From positions 868,001 to 932,000 of the forward strand of contig NZ_CP051155.1 of the NCBI RefSeq assembly GCF_012277275.1: a stretch of 64,000 nucleotides of DNA, read 5' to 3'. This DNA comes from Gephyromycinifex aptenodytis. GTDB taxonomy: Bacteria; Actinomycetota; Actinomycetes; Actinomycetales; Dermatophilaceae. The notes under the pieces are model-generated. The model worked only from the letters and a program-made list of their open reading frames with translations. It ran no database searches and was not told where the DNA came from. A program made the position numbers and the translations under genes. This document shows positions 8,473 to 16,319 of the stretch, piece by piece; position 1 is the first letter of the stretch; each line of letters starts with the position of its first letter.

Positions 8473-9861
8473 TTACCCCTGAGCGCCATTCATTGCATCG
8501 GCCATCCTGGTCTGCTCCGCTTCCGCCTCAGCGGTCCCTGGCGTGTAGGTGCCACGCAAGGAGACCCCCTTGGTCTCAATCGTGAAGAACAGGGCGATCA
8601 GGCCGATGGCACAAGCAAGGATCGTGTAGTACGCGGGCCACATCGGGTCGCCGGTCCGCTCAATGAGCCATTGGTTGACCAAGCCCGCGGTGCCACCGAA
8701 CAGCGAGGTCGAAATGTTGTACCCCAGCGCCAAACCGGCATAGCGCACGTGCGTTGGAAACATGGCCGGGAACATCGCAGAGATCGTGGCCAGCTGTGGC
8801 GTGTAGAGCAGACCCAGAACGGTGAACGCGATGATCGCGCCGGCAAAACTCGTTCCCATGAGCCGGTACAACGGCCACGCGAGTAACGCCGTACCGATCA
8901 GCGAGAACGCCCACAGGGGCTTGCGTCCCACCCGGTCTGAAAGCCCACCGAAGATCGGAAGCAGGAGCATCATGACGAGTTGGCCGACGATGGGCACGAC
9001 GAGGGCATGTTCGTCTGAGAGGTTGATGACCTGCTGCAGGTACGTCGGGGTGTAGCTGAGCAGGGTGTAGTTGATGACGTTGAGCGCCAGGACAAGGCCA
9101 CCGAGCTTGAGAAGCGACGGCATGTGGTGGGCGAACAGCTCTTGCAAAGTCTTGCGATCGGTGGCTTCTTGGGTCTCCTGCGCAGCCAGCTCGACGAAGA
9201 TCGGGGTGTCCTCCATCTTCGAGCGCAGGTAGAGGCCCACGAGACCGAGCGGCCCCGCCACCAGGAACGGGATGCGCCAGCCCCAGGATTGCATCTGTGC
9301 GTCGTTGGTCAAGCCGATGATGGCGAGCATGAGCAGGGCGCCGCCGTTGAAGCCGGCCAAGGTCCCGACCTCGAGGAAGCTGCCGAAGAAGCCGCGCCGC
9401 TTATCGGGTGCGTACTCGGCCATGAAGGTCGCTGCACCGCCGTACTCCCCGCCCGTGGAGAAGCCCTGAATGATGCGCAGCAAGTAGAGCAGTATCGGCG
9501 CCCAGATACCGATCTGCGCGTGGGTCGGTAGAAGGCCGACACAGAAGGTGGCCGCAGCCATGAGCAGGATGGTTGTGGCAAGGACCTTCTTACGGCCGAC
9601 TTTGTCGCCGAGAGGACCCCAGACGAGGCCGCCGACCGGTCGCATGAGGAAGGACACGGCGAAGCCCAACAGGGTGAAGATCATCGCGTTCTTTGCATCA
9701 GCTGGGAACAACGCCGCGGCAATGTAGGCCGTGCCGTAAGCGTAGATGCCGTAGTCGAACCATTCGACGGCGTTACCGACTGCAGAAGCAGCAATGGCCC
9801 TGCGCATCACTGCGGCACTCGGCACTGGTAATGCTGCCCCAGAAGGAGAGGCTGGTTTCAT
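8473..9861 (-). CDS. MHS-family MFS symporter (ProP-like), probable ectoine/osmolyte importer
   Basis: A 462-residue, 12-helix proton symporter of the metabolite:H+ symporter group, which imports proline, betaine, ectoine or dicarboxylates. Signatures seen: VGNAVEWFDYGIYAYGTAYIA, FLMRPVGGLVWGPLGDKVGRKK, the loop motif IQGFSTGGEYGGAATFMAEYAPDKRRG, and GGLSDRVGRKPL in the second half. I placed the start at the ATG at 9861 because AGGAGG lies 8 nt upstream; the longer frame adds 11 residues without support. It is the last gene of the ectoine-type cluster, after a 392-nt gap with its own operator-like palindrome at 10004. Uptake of ectoine or a related compatible solute is inferred from context. 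Confidence 0.85.
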   Translation of the reverse strand: MKPASPSGAALPVPSAAVMRRAIAASAVGNAVEWFDYGIYAYGTAYIAAALFPADAKNAMIFTLLGFAVSFLMRPVGGLVWGPLGDKVGRKKVLATTILLMAAATFCVGLLPTHAQIGIWAPILLYLLRIIQGFSTGGEYGGAATFMAEYAPDKRRGFFGSFLEVGTLAGFNGGALLMLAIIGLTNDAQMQSWGWRIPFLVAGPLGLVGLYLRSKMEDTPIFVELAAQETQEATDRKTLQELFAHHMPSLLKLGGLVLALNVINYTLLSYTPTYLQQVINLSDEHALVVPIVGQLVMMLLLPIFGGLSDRVGRKPLWAFSLIGTALLAWPLYRLMGTSFAGAIIAFTVLGLLYTPQLATISAMFPAMFPTHVRYAGLALGYNISTSLFGGTAGLVNQWLIERTGDPMWPAYYTILACAIGLIALFFTIETKGVSLRGTYTPGTAEAEAEQTRMADAMNGAQG

Positions 9862-10253
9862 GGAAGAACCTCCTGGCACGTGACCTGGGTACAAGGCTCC
9901 GGCGAGTGCCGGTCTTGGTATGAGGTCGTCGATGGGCGTTGCGGACGAGGAACGCGCGGCCGGGCAGGGAATGCCATCTGGTCCACACTGACCTCAACCT
10001 GTCGATTGTCGACAATCAGACACGGTAGTGCTCAGGGGTAGCTATGCCTAGAGGTTGTGCAAAAAGAAATCCAGCGTGATCGCGTGGTACGTCTCAGAGG
10101 CCGCTGCGGCGGCGCGCGTCAGTACCGCATTCCGATCACCGTTGTCCCAGGCCAGCGACCGGCTCGCGCCCCCCGGCCCGCACCCACCCCGCACACCGAT
10201 TCGGGGGTCTGGCCGACCAGGATTGCCCGGCCCTGGTGCATGCGGGATCTGGC
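9862..10253. other. Regulatory intergenic region upstream of the MHS transporter
   Basis: No gene is visible on either strand. The stretch holds the perfect 14-bp palindrome at 10004-10017 and, about 35 nt upstream of it on the minus strand, a weak promoter candidate (TTGCAC, 16-nt spacer, TACCCT). The palindrome would then lie just downstream of the transcription start, a repressor-like position. The promoter call is tentative. Confidence 0.4.
10004..10017. promoter_or_regulatory. Palindromic operator for FCD-type GntR regulator
   Basis: Perfect 14-bp palindrome GATTGTC/GACAATC upstream of the transporter gene. A near-copy (GCAGATTGT-CA-ACAATCTGC) occurs at 20562-20581, at the other end of the cluster. 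The TTGTC..GACAA half-site arrangement is the kind bound by FadR/FCD-subfamily GntR proteins, and such a regulator is encoded between the two sites. Confidence 0.65.
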
Positions 10254-10946
10254 TCAGGCGCGTTCGGGCAAGGTCATGAGCACCCGGGCGACCCCGTCCG
10301 CCATATGTTCGACCAGCAGTCGGTCGGCCAGCCCGCTGTCTGCGGCCGCGATGGCTCGAGCGAGAACGTCGTGTTCTCTCACCCGCTCGTCGCTGAAGAG
10401 GTATGTCGACTGCATCCGGCCAAGACACAACCGCATCTGGGTCAGCAGGGTCCCGTGCATCAACGTCAGTCTCGGGCTGTTAGCCAGCGCCACCAGTTGC
10501 TCGTGGAAGGCCATGTCGAGCGCTGACATCTGCTGCGTCTGGCCCGTATTGGCCCGCATCTGCTCGACGATGTCCAGCAGACTTGAGGCCTGCTCGGCGC
10601 GCCCAGTTTTGATGAGATGGGCCGCGGCGGCGCGTTCGACAGCCTCGCGCGCCAGATACATGTCGCGGACCGCGTCGTGATCCAGATCCATGACGAACAG
10701 CCCGCGGTTGCGGTGCCCGACCAGAAGCCCCTCTTGGGTTAGCCGCTGCATCGCTTCTCGCAACGGTCCCCGGCTCACCCCGAGTTCCCGAGCCAGAGCC
10801 GATTCGACCATTTGCTGGCCCGGGGCGAAGACGCCCGAGGCCACCGCCTCTCGTAGTTGGTCCGCGATGAGGGCAGGGGTCGAATCCTGGACGATAGGTG
10901 TGAGGGCAGGTCGCGCTGCAGCCACGGCCGGGTCACTCGCCGTCAT
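10254..10946 (-). CDS. GntR-family regulator, FCD (FadR-like) type
   Basis: A 230-residue transcription factor. Residues about 20-85 form the winged helix-turn-helix (ALIADQLREAV, GVSRGPLREAMQRLTQEGLL, GHRNRGLFV). The rest is the all-helical FCD ligand domain with the typical metal/ligand residues (AREAVE, DMAFHEQLV, REHDVLARAIAAAD). GGAGGAG precedes the ATG. It is probably the local regulator of the surrounding catabolic cluster, acting on the two shared palindromes and sensing a pathway intermediate. Proteobacterial ectoine clusters use the MocR-type EnuR instead, so this would be a different regulatory solution. Confidence 0.9.
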   Translation of the reverse strand: MTASDPAVAAARPALTPIVQDSTPALIADQLREAVASGVFAPGQQMVESALARELGVSRGPLREAMQRLTQEGLLVGHRNRGLFVMDLDHDAVRDMYLAREAVERAAAAHLIKTGRAEQASSLLDIVEQMRANTGQTQQMSALDMAFHEQLVALANSPRLTLMHGTLLTQMRLCLGRMQSTYLFSDERVREHDVLARAIAAADSGLADRLLVEHMADGVARVLMTLPERA

Positions 10947-11031
10947 GTCTCCTCCGAGATGTCAACGCTGCGGGCGCACCGCGCCCCGCCCCACTATCCT
11001 CCGCTACGACGCTTTCGGCGTCGAACCAGGT

Positions 11032-12225
11032 CTAATCGCGTGCCCACCTCGCGGCCAACTCGGCATAGAGCCGGGCAGCATCGGACAACTCGGCGATGGC
11101 GATGGACTCGTCGGCCTTGTGCGCCTGATCGTTGACACTGCCCGGGCCGAGCACGACCGTCGTCAATGCGAAGTCCCGTGCCACAAAACCGCCGTCGCAC
11201 GCGGCGGTCCACGCGCCAACAGTCCCAGGCAGACCCACGTGCTGTGCTGCCGCCCGGGTGGCCTGGACGAACGGGTCATCCGGGGCGCTGGTGAAGCCGG
11301 GCATGTCCATCGTCACGGACACACTGACACTGATGCCGTCACCGGTAATCCCCGCCTGCTCGATCGAGCGAGCCAGCGCCTGCGCGATCTCGTGTGGGTC
11401 TTCGTGCGGCAGCAGGCGTCGATCCAGGTCGATGCAGCATTCGGCGGCCACGATGGAGGTAAGTTCCCCGCCGGTGATGCGACCGGCGTTCCAGGTGGCA
11501 GCACCCAACACTTCGTCCGGGTTTTGCGCCAGCGCCTCATGGTCCTGGCGCACCAGGCTCAGGATGTCCGCTGCAGCATCGATGGCGTTACGGCCGTCAG
11601 CGGGTCGCCCTGAATGTGCAGGCACGCCGGTGACATCCACCCGCAGGTAGGAATCACCCCGGCACGCGAGCACAACGACGAGGTCGGTCGGCTCGGCTAC
11701 GACGCAGCCACCGTAGGCCCGCGGCGGGTACGGCAGCCCGCGAATCACCAGGTCGCGCACCCCAAGACCGAGGTCTTCCTCATCCACGGTCACCGCCAGC
11801 GTCAACGGGCCGGGGCGCTCGATGCCCGATCGGGCGATGGCCTCCATCGCCGCAACGACCGCCGCCAGCCCACCCTTCATGTCGGCCGCGCCTCGCCCCC
11901 GGATGCGCCCACCCTCCACGAGCGCGGTGAAGGGGTCGCCCGACCACCCCTCGCCCGCAGGCACGACATCTGAATGTCCGAGGAACAGCACGCCGGCACC
12001 CTCGACCGGCTCACCGGTGGGCGGCAACGTCGCCATGAGGTTCGGCCGTCCAGCAGCCACGTCGATGCACTCCACCTGAAAGCCGCGGTCCCGACACGCC
12101 TGAGCCAGAACCTCGACGGTGGCCTGCTCGGTGCCGCCGGGGTTCTCCCCGGCGGCACCGATGAGATCGCACGTCAAACCGACGAGCACCTCATCATCGA
12201 CGAGTCCGGCGGGGGCGCTGTTCAC
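11032..12225 (-). CDS. M20-family deacylase (ArgE/DapE-like), candidate N-acetyl-diaminobutyrate deacetylase
   Basis: A 397-residue di-zinc hydrolase. Metal-binding and catalytic motifs are all present: FLGHSDVVPAGEGW (His, Asp), GRGAADMKGG (shared Asp), TVDEEDLG (catalytic Glu-Glu), CVVAEPTD and a C-terminal HKADES (His). A dimerisation domain lies in between (GRPADGRNAIDAA). The start is the GTG at 12225, which overlaps the stop of the preceding aminotransferase as GTGA. M20 enzymes of this type remove N-acyl groups from acyl-amino acids. Next to an ectoine hydrolase the obvious job is deacetylation of N-acetyl-2,4-diaminobutyrate, normally done by DoeB/EutE of the aspartoacylase family. 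The substrate is inferred. Confidence 0.85.
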   Translation of the reverse strand: MNSAPAGLVDDEVLVGLTCDLIGAAGENPGGTEQATVEVLAQACRDRGFQVECIDVAAGRPNLMATLPPTGEPVEGAGVLFLGHSDVVPAGEGWSGDPFTALVEGGRIRGRGAADMKGGLAAVVAAMEAIARSGIERPGPLTLAVTVDEEDLGLGVRDLVIRGLPYPPRAYGGCVVAEPTDLVVVLACRGDSYLRVDVTGVPAHSGRPADGRNAIDAAADILSLVRQDHEALAQNPDEVLGAATWNAGRITGGELTSIVAAECCIDLDRRLLPHEDPHEIAQALARSIEQAGITGDGISVSVSVTMDMPGFTSAPDDPFVQATRAAAQHVGLPGTVGAWTAACDGGFVARDFALTTVVLGPGSVNDQAHKADESIAIAELSDAARLYAELAARWARD

Positions 12226-13526
12226 GCCAGCTCCGCGCGTGCGCGATCCAAGGCACGAGTCAGGCGTGCCACCCCTTCGCGGGTCCGTTCCGGGGTGGTC
12301 GAAGCGAAGCACAGCCGGAAGGCGTCCCCAAACTGTTTGGAGGGCGACAGCGCCGGGCCAGGGATGAACGCGACCCCCTCAGCGAGCGCGATCTCGAAGA
12401 GCCGCTGACTCGACACTGCCGCGTCCGGCCCCTGCAGCGTCACCCACAGGAAGAAGCCGCCCTCGGGGTCGGTCATGCGGACCCGGTCGCCCAGGTGCTC
12501 CTGGATCGCCTCGCGCATGGCCTCCTTGCGGGTGCGGTACTCGTTGCGCAGGAAGCTCAGGTGGTCGTCCAGACCGCCGCGGCTGATGAACTCGGCCACC
12601 ACGTGCTGGTTCGGCACGTTCGTACACGTGTCCATTGCCTGCTTGGCACTGATGATGAGGGTGCGCAGTCGCGGGTCGGCGTCGACCCAGCCCACCCGAA
12701 GGCCGGGAGCGAGGATCTTGCTGAAGGTCCGCACTGAGAACAGCTGCGGGTCCTCGGGCATGAGTTGGGTGAAACCGGGAACTTCCTCCCCGGCGAAGCG
12801 CAGCAGGCCGTAGGGGTCGTCGTCGATGATGATGCTGCCCCAATGGTGGGCGAGTTCGACCAGGCGACGGCGACGTTCTTCGCTGAGCGTCACGCCTGAG
12901 GGGTTCTGGAAGTTGGGGATCGTGTAGATCGCCTTGGGTGCCCGCGCGAGCTTTCGCACGAGGTGCTCCAGTTGCTCCACGTCCAGACCGTCCTCGTCGA
13001 CGGGAACCTCCAGGAGGTCGGCGCCGTAGGACAACGCTGTGCCTGACCCGTTCGTGTACGTCGGGGACTCGATGACCACCAGATCGCCGGGATCGACGAA
13101 AAGTTTGAAGGCCAGGTCCAGGCCCTGCATCCCGCCGCTGGTTATGACGACCCGCTCTTCGTGGACGGGTTCACTCGTGCCCGCGGTGTACTTCGCCAGG
13201 ACGTCGATGAGGTGAGGTTCACCCTCGGTTGCGCCGTAGGTGAACGAGCTGGCGTCGAGGACCTGGGCGGCGATGTCGCGGAACAGTTCCCACGGCGTCA
13301 CGTCGGCGGCCGGGGCCCCCATGGCGAACCGGACGATGTCATGCTTCTGCGCCGCCAGCAAAGAGGTGGAGGAGTCGATGACCGAGCCCAACAGCCCGTC
13401 GGCGCGGCGGGCCAACGGCAACCTGCCCTGTGCAGTGTCTCCGCGTACGTCCGCGGTGGGGCAGGGATCGAGGGTGGCAACGGTGCTCACGTGCGGTTCG
13501 AGGGGTGCGTGCGTGTCCTGGCTCAT
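12222..13526 (-). CDS. PLP-dependent class I/II aminotransferase (LysN/2-aminoadipate type)
   Basis: A 434-residue fold-type I PLP enzyme. It shows the MocR/LysN-like core without the N-terminal DNA-binding domain: ITSGGMQGLDLAFKLFVDPGD, PNFQNPSGVTLSEERRRRLVELA, IIDDDPYGLLRF, the Schiff-base lysine in RTFSKILAPGLRVGW, and the carboxylate-binding Arg near the end (FRLCFAS). It sits between the ectoine hydrolase (24 nt upstream) and the M20 deacylase (4-nt overlap), so it is probably cotranscribed. It may transaminate diaminobutyrate or another amino acid made by the pathway. Its specificity cannot be read from the sequence. Confidence 0.88.
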   Translation of the reverse strand: MSQDTHAPLEPHVSTVATLDPCPTADVRGDTAQGRLPLARRADGLLGSVIDSSTSLLAAQKHDIVRFAMGAPAADVTPWELFRDIAAQVLDASSFTYGATEGEPHLIDVLAKYTAGTSEPVHEERVVITSGGMQGLDLAFKLFVDPGDLVVIESPTYTNGSGTALSYGADLLEVPVDEDGLDVEQLEHLVRKLARAPKAIYTIPNFQNPSGVTLSEERRRRLVELAHHWGSIIIDDDPYGLLRFAGEEVPGFTQLMPEDPQLFSVRTFSKILAPGLRVGWVDADPRLRTLIISAKQAMDTCTNVPNQHVVAEFISRGGLDDHLSFLRNEYRTRKEAMREAIQEHLGDRVRMTDPEGGFFLWVTLQGPDAAVSSQRLFEIALAEGVAFIPGPALSPSKQFGDAFRLCFASTTPERTREGVARLTRALDRARAELA

Positions 13527-13551
13527 GGCGGTTCTCCTGGAAGTAGTGGGA

Positions 13552-14736
13552 TCAGCGGCGGATGAGGCCGCGTGGGAAGGATGTGAAGGTCTCCACGCCG
13601 TCGGCGGTGACGCGAATCGACTCGGAAACCTCGTAGCCGTAGCCGGTCATCCACATGCCGCAGATGATGTGGAAAGTCATGTTCTCCGTCAGGGTCGTCT
13701 CGTCCTCGCTGCGGATGCTGACGGTTCGTTCGCCCCAGTCCGGCGGGTAGCCGATACCGATGGAATAGCCCAGCCGGCTGGACTTCTCCAGCCCGTACTC
13801 GGCCAGCTTCCAATTCCAGGCGTGGGCGAGCGCAGAGGCGGGCACCCCGGCGCGGGTAGTGTCGAGCACCGCTTGCAGCCCGGCAGCCACCGCTTCTTCC
13901 AGACGGAGAAGTTCGTCTCCGGGTTGCCCGAGCATCACCGTGCGGGCCAGCGGCACGTTGTAGCGCCGGTGGGCGCCGGCCAACTCTACAACCACGGCGT
14001 CCCCGGAGGTGAACGGTTGGTTCGTCCACGTCAGATGAGGGGTGTCGGCCGCTTCGCCGGTCGGCAGCATGGGCACGATCGCTGGGTAGTCGCCCCAGGC
14101 GTCCCCGTCACCCAGGGCTTGGGCGCGCGCGATCTCACCGGCGACGACGTTCTGTGCAACGCCGACCTGGATGGCCTCGATCGCCGCCTCCATTGCCTTG
14201 GTCGTCACGCGCGCAGCCGAACGCATGAGCTGTATCTCGGTGTCCGATTTGATGAGGCGAACCCAGTTGACCAGCTCGAAGCAGTCGACGATCTTCCATT
14301 CAGGCAGGTTGTGCACCAGCGCACGCACCCCCTTGGGTGAGGTGAAGTGCGAGTCCATCTCCAACCCGACGCTACCCGCGGAGGCAGGAGCAACCAGCCA
14401 GCGCTGCCGCAGTGCGAAGGCGACCCAGTCGAAGGGGTGCAGGTGGGGGCGGTGAACGTAGCGTTCGGGGTATCCCACGATCGAGTCCGGTGGTAGCCAC
14501 GACGTGCGGTGGGCGCCCTTGGCGTCCATCTCCCGAGTGAACAGGATCATGTCACCGGCCATCGGCACGAAGAGCACCTGCGGGGTGTAGAAGGACCACG
14601 CGTTGTACCCGGTGAGGTAGTAGATGTTGCCCGGGTCGGTGACGAGCAACGCCGAGAGCCCGGCCAGGTCCATTCGGGCCCGGACGTCGGCCAGCCGCGA
14701 TTCGTATTCGACGCTGGTGATGATCGTGTCCTGCAT
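13552..14736 (-). CDS. doeA: Ectoine hydrolase-like M24 protein (DoeA/EutD)
   Basis: A 394-residue creatinase/prolidase-fold enzyme that would open the ectoine ring to N-acetyl-2,4-diaminobutyrate. Segments matching the DoeA/EutD family as I recall it: NIYYLTGYNAWSFYTPQV, GDYPAIVPMLPTGE followed by PHLTW, SRLGYSIGIGYPPDWGERT and NMTFHIICGMWM. The usual M24 metal ligands are missing: the first Asp motif reads VVVELAGAHRRYNVPLARTV and the His motif reads GYSIGIGYPP. That is also a feature of the ectoine hydrolases and of creatinase. The start ATG at 14736 has AGGGAGA 7 nt upstream. A general Xaa-Pro peptidase is unlikely because of the lost ligands. Confidence 0.82.
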   Translation of the reverse strand: MQDTIITSVEYESRLADVRARMDLAGLSALLVTDPGNIYYLTGYNAWSFYTPQVLFVPMAGDMILFTREMDAKGAHRTSWLPPDSIVGYPERYVHRPHLHPFDWVAFALRQRWLVAPASAGSVGLEMDSHFTSPKGVRALVHNLPEWKIVDCFELVNWVRLIKSDTEIQLMRSAARVTTKAMEAAIEAIQVGVAQNVVAGEIARAQALGDGDAWGDYPAIVPMLPTGEAADTPHLTWTNQPFTSGDAVVVELAGAHRRYNVPLARTVMLGQPGDELLRLEEAVAAGLQAVLDTTRAGVPASALAHAWNWKLAEYGLEKSSRLGYSIGIGYPPDWGERTVSIRSEDETTLTENMTFHIICGMWMTGYGYEVSESIRVTADGVETFTSFPRGLIRR

Positions 14737-14768
14737 GTCTGTCTCCCTTGACGGCACCGCCCCGCCTG

Positions 14769-14803
14769 CGCTGCGGCCTCACGGGTGAGGTGAAGCCGCA
14801 GCG
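14769..14803. terminator. Hairpin between aldehyde dehydrogenase and doeA
   Basis: Arms CGCTGCGGC and GCCGCAGCG enclose a second small hairpin (CTCAC/GTGAG) in the 98-nt gap between two same-strand genes. It has no U tract, so it may be an attenuator or RNA processing/stability site rather than a full terminator. Confidence 0.4.
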
Positions 14804-14834
14804 TGCGGCTGCGACGCGGAGTGCTGGTTCTGCC

Positions 14835-16319
14835 TTAGGCGCGCGGAAGCGCGAGGTACTTCATCTCCAGGAACTCCTCGATGCCGACCCTGCCGCCCTC
14901 GCGGCCCAGGCCTGAGGCTTTGACACCACCGAACGGGGCGGCGGGGTTGGAGACCAGACCCGTGTTCAGTCCGCACATGCCGACTTCGAGCGCTTCGGTG
15001 ACTCGGAAGCCACGCTCCACGTCGCGGGTGTACACGTACCCGACCAGCCCCCAGGGGGTGTCATTGGCCAGTGCGAGCACCTCATCCTCGGCATCGAAGG
15101 GAATGATCGGGGCGACGGGACCGAAAATCTCTTGCGACATCAGCGCCGATTCCGATGACACCCCGGACAGCACGGTCGGGGCGTAGAAGAATCCGGCGTT
15201 CCCGACCCGCTCCCCTCCGCAGACGACCGCCGCGCCCTTTGCGCGGGCGTCGGCGACGAGCTCTTCCACCTTGCGCAGTGCCTTCTCTTCCACGAGCGGT
15301 CCGACCTGAGTGCCTTCGGCGATGCCGTCGCCCACGACCAACGAACTCATCCGGGCGGCCAAGCGCGCGGCGAAGTCGTCGGCGACGCTGCGGTGCACGA
15401 ACAGCCGGTTGGCTGCGGTGCACGCCTCGCCCATGTTGCGCATCTTGGCGATCATCGCGCCCTCAACGGCGGCGTCGAGGTCGGCGTCCTCGAACACGAT
15501 GAACGGGGCGTTGCCTCCCAGTTCCATCGAACTGCGCATGACGTGCTCGCTGGCCTGCTCCAGCAGTTTCACCCCGACTCCGGTAGAGCCCGTGAACGAG
15601 ATCTTGCGAGCCAGTCCGCTGCTCATCCAGGGCCCGACAACGGAACCTGCCTCGGAGCTGCATACGACGTTGAGCACACCGGCAGGCAAGCCGGCCTCAG
15701 CCAGGATCTGGGTGAGCGCGAAGGAGCTCAACGGTGTCAGGTGTGCCGGTTTGAACACCATGGTGCAGCCGGCTGCGATGGCCGGGCCGATTTTGCGGGC
15801 GCCCATGGCCAGGGGGAAATTCCAGGGGGTGACGAGCACGCAGGGACCCACCGGCTCCCGGGTAACCAGGATGCGAGTTTTTCCGTCGCCGGACAGGGTG
15901 GCGTCGCCGCCGATACGGACGGCCTCTTCAGAAAACCAGCGCAGAAACTCCGCGGCGTAGGCGACCTCGCCCTTCGCCTCAGCTAGCGGCTTACCCATCT
16001 CTGCGGTCATCACCAGCGCCAGTTCTTCTTGGCGTTCCATGACGAGTTCGTAAGCGCGGCGCAGGATCAGGCTGCGTTCACGGGGCGGAGTCCGACCCCA
16101 GGTTTTCTGGGTGGCGGCGGCAACCTCGATCGCGCGTTGCGCGTCTTGGGGGCCACCGTCGGCGATGGAGGCGAGAACCTCTTCGGTGGCGGGGTTGAGG
16201 ACGTCGGTGCGTGCCCCTGAGGCGGCCTCGCTCCACTGCCCGTTGATGTACAGACCGGTCGGGACTGCGGCGATCGCGGCGGCTGCGCGCTCTTTGAGGG
16301 TGATGGTGGAAGTGGTCAT
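14835..16319 (-). CDS. Aldehyde dehydrogenase, succinate-semialdehyde type (candidate DoeC)
   Basis: A 494-residue NAD(P)-dependent dehydrogenase of the GabD/SSADH group. It has the NAD-binding block VLVTPWNFPLAMGARKIGPA, the ring motif FTGSTGVGVKLLE, catalytic Glu in MELGGNAPFIVF, catalytic Cys in NMGEACTAANRL and a C-terminal PFGGVKASGLGREGG. In ectoine breakdown this enzyme (DoeC/Ssd) oxidises aspartate semialdehyde to aspartate. The ATG at 16319 has GGAAGGA upstream and overlaps the TGA of the preceding oxidoreductase (ATGA), so translation is coupled. Confidence 0.88.
   Translation of the reverse strand: MTTSTITLKERAAAAIAAVPTGLYINGQWSEAASGARTDVLNPATEEVLASIADGGPQDAQRAIEVAAATQKTWGRTPPRERSLILRRAYELVMERQEELALVMTAEMGKPLAEAKGEVAYAAEFLRWFSEEAVRIGGDATLSGDGKTRILVTREPVGPCVLVTPWNFPLAMGARKIGPAIAAGCTMVFKPAHLTPLSSFALTQILAEAGLPAGVLNVVCSSEAGSVVGPWMSSGLARKISFTGSTGVGVKLLEQASEHVMRSSMELGGNAPFIVFEDADLDAAVEGAMIAKMRNMGEACTAANRLFVHRSVADDFAARLAARMSSLVVGDGIAEGTQVGPLVEEKALRKVEELVADARAKGAAVVCGGERVGNAGFFYAPTVLSGVSSESALMSQEIFGPVAPIIPFDAEDEVLALANDTPWGLVGYVYTRDVERGFRVTEALEVGMCGLNTGLVSNPAAPFGGVKASGLGREGGRVGIEEFLEMKYLALPRA

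Noticed and set aside
13240-14340. 366-codon plus-strand frame opposite the aminotransferase and doeA
   Set aside because: Antisense shadow of two well-supported genes.
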